Source: FEN-1219 sp963744305
GTDB lineage: Bacteria; Pseudomonadota; Gammaproteobacteria; Steroidobacterales; Rariloculaceae
Assembly (NCBI GenBank): GCA_963744305.1
Contig: CAVUTF010000004.1
Location: forward strand, 186,001 to 250,000
Direction: 5' to 3'
Length of the DNA stretch: 64,000 bases
Shown here piece after piece: positions 60,084 to 64,000 of this stretch. The position numbers were made by a program, and so were the translations under genes. Numbering within the stretch: position 1 is the first letter of the stretch; each line of letters opens with the position of its first letter. A model generated the notes under the pieces. The model searched no databases and was not told where the DNA came from. It was given only the letters and a program-made list of their open reading frames with translations.

Positions 60084-62891
60084 TCAGTCGGCGCGCGCTT
60101 CCGTAATGAGCCGTTCCAGGTCGGCCGGATTCACGGGCTTCGTGAAGTGTCTATCGAATCCAGCTTCGCTCGCGCGCCTTTTGTCTTCGTCTTGCCCCCA
60201 ACCCGTCAGCGCGACCAGCACGGCGCCCTGGCTCCAACGCTGCTCGCGGATGCGGCGGGCCGCATCATAACCGTTCAAACGCGGCATGCCGATATCGAGC
60301 AGGATCACGTCCGGCTGGAACGTCTCCGCTTCCGTGACGGCCTGGAGCCCGTCATGCACGGTGCGGACCTCGTTGCCCATCAGCCGCAGCAGCATGCCCA
60401 TGCTTTCGGCGGCATCGCGGTTGTCGTCCGCGACGAGCACGCGCCGAGTAATCGTGTGCTCGTTGCGCCGACCCTGACCGGGTACCAGCGGCGGGACCAC
60501 GGCTACTTCCGCAATCGGCAAGCGCGCCGTGAACTGTGTGCCCTTACCGAGACCTTCGCTGTACACCTCCACACGGCCGCCGTGCAGCTCCACGAGCTGC
60601 TTCACGAGCGTCAACCCGATCCCGAGGCCGCCTTGCGACTGGGAGAGCGATTCGTCGACCTGCGTGAACATGTCGAAAATCGTCGGAAGCGCGTCCGCCG
60701 CAATTCCGATGCCGGTGTCGTGGACGGTGACCGCGACCTCGAGTCCCTCGCGACTTCCGCGGTCAGCCAGATCCGGCCGCCGCGATCCATGTACCGCGCC
60801 GCGTTGTTCAGCAGGTTGGAAAACACCTGTGCGAGCCGGATCGGATCGGCGTCCAGAGGCACGACCTCTTCGGGCAGCTCGATCGCAAGCGTGTGGCCCG
60901 ATGCATCGATCAGCGGCCGCGACGTGTCGATGGCGCTCCTGATGATTGACGCGAGGTCCACGCGCTCCTTGCGCAGGCTCAACCGGCCGCGCGTGATGCG
61001 GCTAACGTCGAGCAGGTCGTCGATGAGGCGCACCATCTGCCCGAGTTGCCGCTCGATCATCGTGCGCGCGGCCTGCTGAACGGTCGCCGCATCCACTCCG
61101 GTCACGCGCATGATCTCGAGCGCGTTGCGAATCGGCGCGAGCGGGTTGCGCAGCTCGTGGGCCAGCGTCGCGAGAAACTCGTCTTTGCGTTGATCGTTAT
61201 CGCGCAGCTCGCGGATCAAGCGTACGCGCTCGTACGCGGCGGTGACATAGCGGCAGATCGTGCGCAGGAACTCGAGCTCGTTCGCCGCGAATTCGTCCTT
61301 CCGGCGGCTCGCGAACGACAACGTCCCGAGGAGGCGCCCGTCAGCGATCAGCGGGTTGCAGGCATACGCACGGATGCCGAAGCCTTTGACGAGCTGCACG
61401 AGCGGGTCGGCCGACTGCTGGATGTGGCTCGCTGCGATCGAGCGCCGCTCGCGTGCGACCATGCCGCACACGGCCTCACCGAAGCTCAACGTCTTCATCG
61501 CCGTTACTTGCTCGTCGGTGATGCCGCTGCACGACTCGAGTTTCAGCGCGTCACCGGCTTCGTTGACGAGATAGTTGAAGTACGCGTCGAGCTCGAAATG
61601 CGGCGCGATCTTGTCGAAGACGCCGCGTAGCATCGCGTCCGGCTTTTCCGTCGTGAGCAGCACGGATGCGGTTTCCCAAAGGAGCTGCAACCTCTCGTCC
61701 TGGCGGCGCAGGTCCTCCTGGACGCGTTTGCGCGCCGTGATATCGCGGGCAACCTTGGATGCGCCGACGACCCGGCCGCCGTCCCACAGCGGCGAGACGG
61801 TTATAGAGATGTTGAGAAGACGCCCGTACTTCGTGATGCGGACAGTCTCGAAGTGGTCGATGCGCTCCCCGAGCCGTAGGCGCTGGAGAATCTGCTTTTC
61901 CTCCTCGAACTTATCGGCTGGAATGATGATGCGGATGTCTTGGCCGATCGCTTCGCTCGCCGTGTAGCCGAACAGCCGCTCTGCACCGGCGTTCCACGAG
62001 CGGATCCGGCCGTCCAAGCTCTTGCTGATGATCGCGTCGTCGGAGGACTCCACGATCGCGGTATGCAACGCACGCGTCTGCTCGGACTGCTTGCGCTCGG
62101 TAACGTCCATCATCGCGCCGACGGCTCGAATGGCCCGACCGAGCGAGTTGCGGATGATATGCGCGCGATCGAGCACGTCTATGTAGCGCCCATCGCCATC
62201 GAGAAATCGATATTCCTGTATCCACTGCGGTTCCGTGCCCTCGAGCGCATCGTGCAACGATGAAATGACGCGCTCCCGGTCCTCAGTATGCAGACGGGTC
62301 GTCCATTGCTGCTCGCCGGCCTCGAGCTGGCCTCTGGCCCAACCAAACACGGCGCGCTTGAACTCTCGTTGCTCTATATCGCCATCCACCAAATCGAGAT
62401 CCCAGATGGCGTCGCGCGTCGCCTGCGTGGCGAGCCCGAAGCGCTCCTCGCTACTCTGCAGCGCCTCGACTTGCTCGCGCAGCTTGTACTGCCGGCGCCG
62501 AGCTCGGAGCGCCGTGTGCAGCGCGCTGACCAGGGTTGCGACGCGGATCGGTCGATCGAGCACCGTCACGTTGCCGAGCAATTCCATCGCGCGACCGGCC
62601 GCCGGAGAGTCGGCCCCGGTGCGCGACAGAAACAGAATCGGCAGATCGGACCAATCCGGCTGAGCATTCAGGACATCGAGCAGGGTGCGCACTTCGCCGT
62701 TTGCGATCGACTCTTCGGTGATGACCAATGCGGCAACGCTGCCCGAGAGCTCGGCGCAAAGGGCTGCAAGGTCGCGGTAGATCTCATGGACGAAGCCGGC
62801 GTCGGAGAGAATCGCCGTGCCTCAGCTCCGCATCTGCCGTTGTCGGCGCCAACACCAATACGCGGTTCTGATCTGGAGGGGCTTGCTTCAT
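60084..62891 (-). CDS. Hybrid sensor histidine kinase with PAS, GAF and receiver domains (two frameshifts)
   Basis: About 935 residues from ATG 62891 when breaks near 62815 and 60745 are bridged. Order: degenerate receiver-like region (about 1-125), PAS (QSSEERFGLATQATRDAIWDLD), PAS (VESSDDAIISKSLDGRIRSWNAGAERLFGYTASEAIG), GAF (about 420-570), HisKA with phospho-His in DEFLATLAHELRNPLAPIRNALEIM, HATPase (VFSNLLNNAARYM; SQGGLGIGLTLVKQLVELHGG) and a C-terminal receiver with phospho-Asp in PDVILLDIGMPRLNGYDAARRI and Lys in HFTKPVNP. No transmembrane segment, so cytoplasmic. No separate response regulator with DNA-binding domain is adjacent; output is unknown. Confidence 0.9.
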
Positions 62892-63040
62892 CGTGTCCGG
62901 ATGCCGGCGGATACATCGGCAGCGCTACCGAGATACTCGGGCACTTCCGGCTGAGTCCGCCATGAAGGATCGCGTCGAGCCCGCAACCCCGGTGGTAACG
63001 AGGTCCGCGCCGCTGTGAATCTTGGTCATTGGGCACCTTT

Positions 63041-63733
63041 TTAATCGGTAACTGCACGCGTCGTGCCAACTCTCGGCGCAGGACCGGGCGCGAGCGACCG
63101 ATCGTTCCGACGGCCAACCTCGATAGAAGAACGCCCGCTCGGCGGCCTTTTCCTCGTGCCGGCCGCGCGCCTACCGCGGCTCGCGCGATGCTTCGTGGCG
63201 GTCCCCGCCATCGGCAGCCGGCGCCGGCTGCGAAGCGGCCCACGAACCTCGCAAACTTGGAAAAAAGCAACGCAGAGAACGAGGCCGTGCGGCACATCAA
63301 CTTGGCGTCCCTCCTCCCCCAGGGGCGCCGCGATCTCGTAGCGCAGCTCGCCACTTTCGGTGGTTCCCGTGCGCCGCCAGCCCGCGGCTTCATAGAAACG
63401 CTGCGCGCGCGTGTGGGGCTCGGTCGTCAGCCAGAGCCGATCGAGCCCGCTGCGACCAGAGCCAATTGAGCAGCGCGTCGTGCAAGCGTCTGCCGTAACC
63501 GCGGCGCTCGTGGCTCGGATGCACGAATAACGCCCAGACGTTGCCGCTCTCGGCGTTGCCGATCGCAAACCCGACGATCTCGCCTTGCGATTCCACGACC
63601 CAGCCGCGGCCGCGCGCTCGATGGCTTCGCGCACGTCGCCATCCGTGATGACTCGTGAGACGAGCCGATTCTCGAGCACCGACATTCGCACGCGCTGCAT
63701 GCCGGGAATGTCGGCCGCGGTGGCGGCTCGCAA
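63041..63733 (-). CDS. GNAT N-acetyltransferase (two frameshifts, C-terminus uncertain)
   Basis: Recognisable GNAT pieces in three frames: RAATAADIPGMQRVRMSVLENRLVSRVITDGDVREAIE (from TTG 63733), then GWVVESQGEIVGFAIGNAESGNVWALFVHPSHERRGYGRRLHDALLNWLW (acetyl-CoA loop ERRGYGRRL) and RLWLTTEPHTRAQRFYEAAGWRRTGTTESGELRYEI. Breaks are near 63605 and 63465. The enzyme should be about 150 residues; the frame runs on with low-complexity basic sequence to 63041, so the true stop may be near 63290 after another indel. Substrate unknown. Confidence 0.7.
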   Translation of the reverse strand: MRAATAADIPGMQRVRMSVLENRLVSRVITDGDVREAIERAAAAGSWNRKARSSGLRSATPRAATSGRYSCIRATSAAVTADACTTRCSIGSGRSGLDRLWLTTEPHTRAQRFYEAAGWRRTGTTESGELRYEIAAPLGEEGRQVDVPHGLVLCVAFFQVCEVRGPLRSRRRLPMAGTATKHRASRGRRAAGTRKRPPSGRSSIEVGRRNDRSLAPGPAPRVGTTRAVTD

Positions 63734-63857
63734 CGCGCCGGCCGAGAAGTCCCGTTGATTCCAAAGGAAGGGGTCACGAGCTCCGCCCGCCGGCCGCGGT
63801 ACGCCCCGGCCGGTGCGTTACTAGGCTATACGACGAGAACGCGAATGCGAAGGGCGG

Positions 63858-64000
63858 CTATAAGATGAAGGTGGCGGCGAGCAGGGCCGCAAAAGAAATA
63901 ACGACCAACGCGACGCCGCAGAATTGGATCAGAGCGCGGTGCGCCTCCGGACTGATGAAGAGCACGAAGCCATCGATGCTCTCCGCGTACTCTTGAACCT
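63858..64000 (-). CDS. C-terminal part of a small membrane protein, cut by the right window edge
   Basis: The last 46 residues before a TAG at 63860-63858 are readable: VQEYAESIDGFVLFISPEAH, then RALIQFCGVALVVISFAALLA ending in ATFIL. A single C-terminal transmembrane helix follows a short polar segment. The start lies beyond the window. The family is not recognised. The local composition is AT-richer than average. It is upstream of, and on the same strand as, the GNAT gene. Confidence 0.5.
   Translation of the reverse strand, partial: VQEYAESIDGFVLFISPEAHRALIQFCGVALVVISFAALLAATFIL

Noticed and set aside
62925..63029. 34-codon minus-strand frame (ATG at 63029) with AAGG upstream, just before the histidine kinase gene
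   Set aside because: Too short, no recognisable family; could be a leader peptide but nothing beyond a weak ribosome site supports it.

Overview
The window is high-GC DNA (about 65%) from a Gram-negative gammaproteobacterium. The best taxonomic anchor is the lptD-surA-pdxA-ksgA-apaH block at 41-47 kb with murU divergent beside it, a classic gammaproteobacterial arrangement. TonB receptor, LptD and lipoprotein genes confirm a diderm envelope. Tat-exported small proteins, tannase/MHETase-like and dienelactone hydrolases, MatC-like and LysE exporters and kynurenine enzymes suggest a metabolically versatile soil or marine heterotroph. Many genes carry single-base frameshifts, densest at 50.9-57.4 kb and 12.1-14.0 kb. 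They often fall in short GC repeats while the flanking protein sequence stays well conserved, so most look like base-calling or assembly errors of a draft (probably metagenomic) sequence rather than true decay. Genes are therefore annotated across such breaks.

Layout. 0-3 kb: a TonB-dependent receptor followed by a planctomycete-type cytochrome c lipoprotein (cut by the left edge). 3-12 kb: mostly single genes: a MetE-like protein, two SnoaL/NTF2-fold proteins, an S9A oligopeptidase, a membrane GGDEF cyclase, an MDR oxidoreductase and a tannase-family esterase. A perfect 29-bp inverted repeat lies between the convergent GGDEF and MDR genes, and its outer ends are their two stop codons. 12-14 kb: a broken FlgO/TPR gene. 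14-19.7 kb (minus): a tight operon of MacB-like ATPase, MacA-like adaptor, alpha/beta hydrolase, ferredoxin-NADP-reductase-like protein and PYROXD2-like FAD oxidoreductase, without an ABC permease.

19.7-35.1 kb holds the most striking system. A seven-gene minus-strand operon has overlapping or nearly touching genes: vWA-type membrane protein, EF-hand C13-like protein, TPR/HExxH metallopeptidase, MoxR AAA+ ATPase, DUF58, BatA-like protein and a giant coiled-coil DUF4175 protein. A dienelactone hydrolase follows, and a DUF4159 gene is divergent. This is an expanded form of the MoxR/vWA locus, a probable envelope assembly or stress machine.

35-40 kb: a TPP enzyme, a DUF222-HNH endonuclease, a lower-GC Tat-exported epimerase behind a 20-bp palindrome, and maiA-murU. 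41-50.4 kb (plus): LPS and envelope assembly genes (lptD, surA), then pdxA, ksgA and apaH, running without a visible break into 3-hydroxyanthranilate dioxygenase, kynureninase and kynurenine monooxygenase, three steps from tryptophan toward quinolinate/NAD. 50.4-64 kb (minus): transporters (LysE, EamA, MatC-like, CPA2 antiporter, APC permease), DedA, glutaminyl cyclotransferase, DUF4112, two GNAT acetyltransferases, a hybrid PAS-GAF histidine kinase, and the end of a small membrane protein at the right edge.

No tRNA, rRNA, CRISPR array, insertion sequence or phage gene was recognised. No gene-free stretch exceeds about 250 bases.
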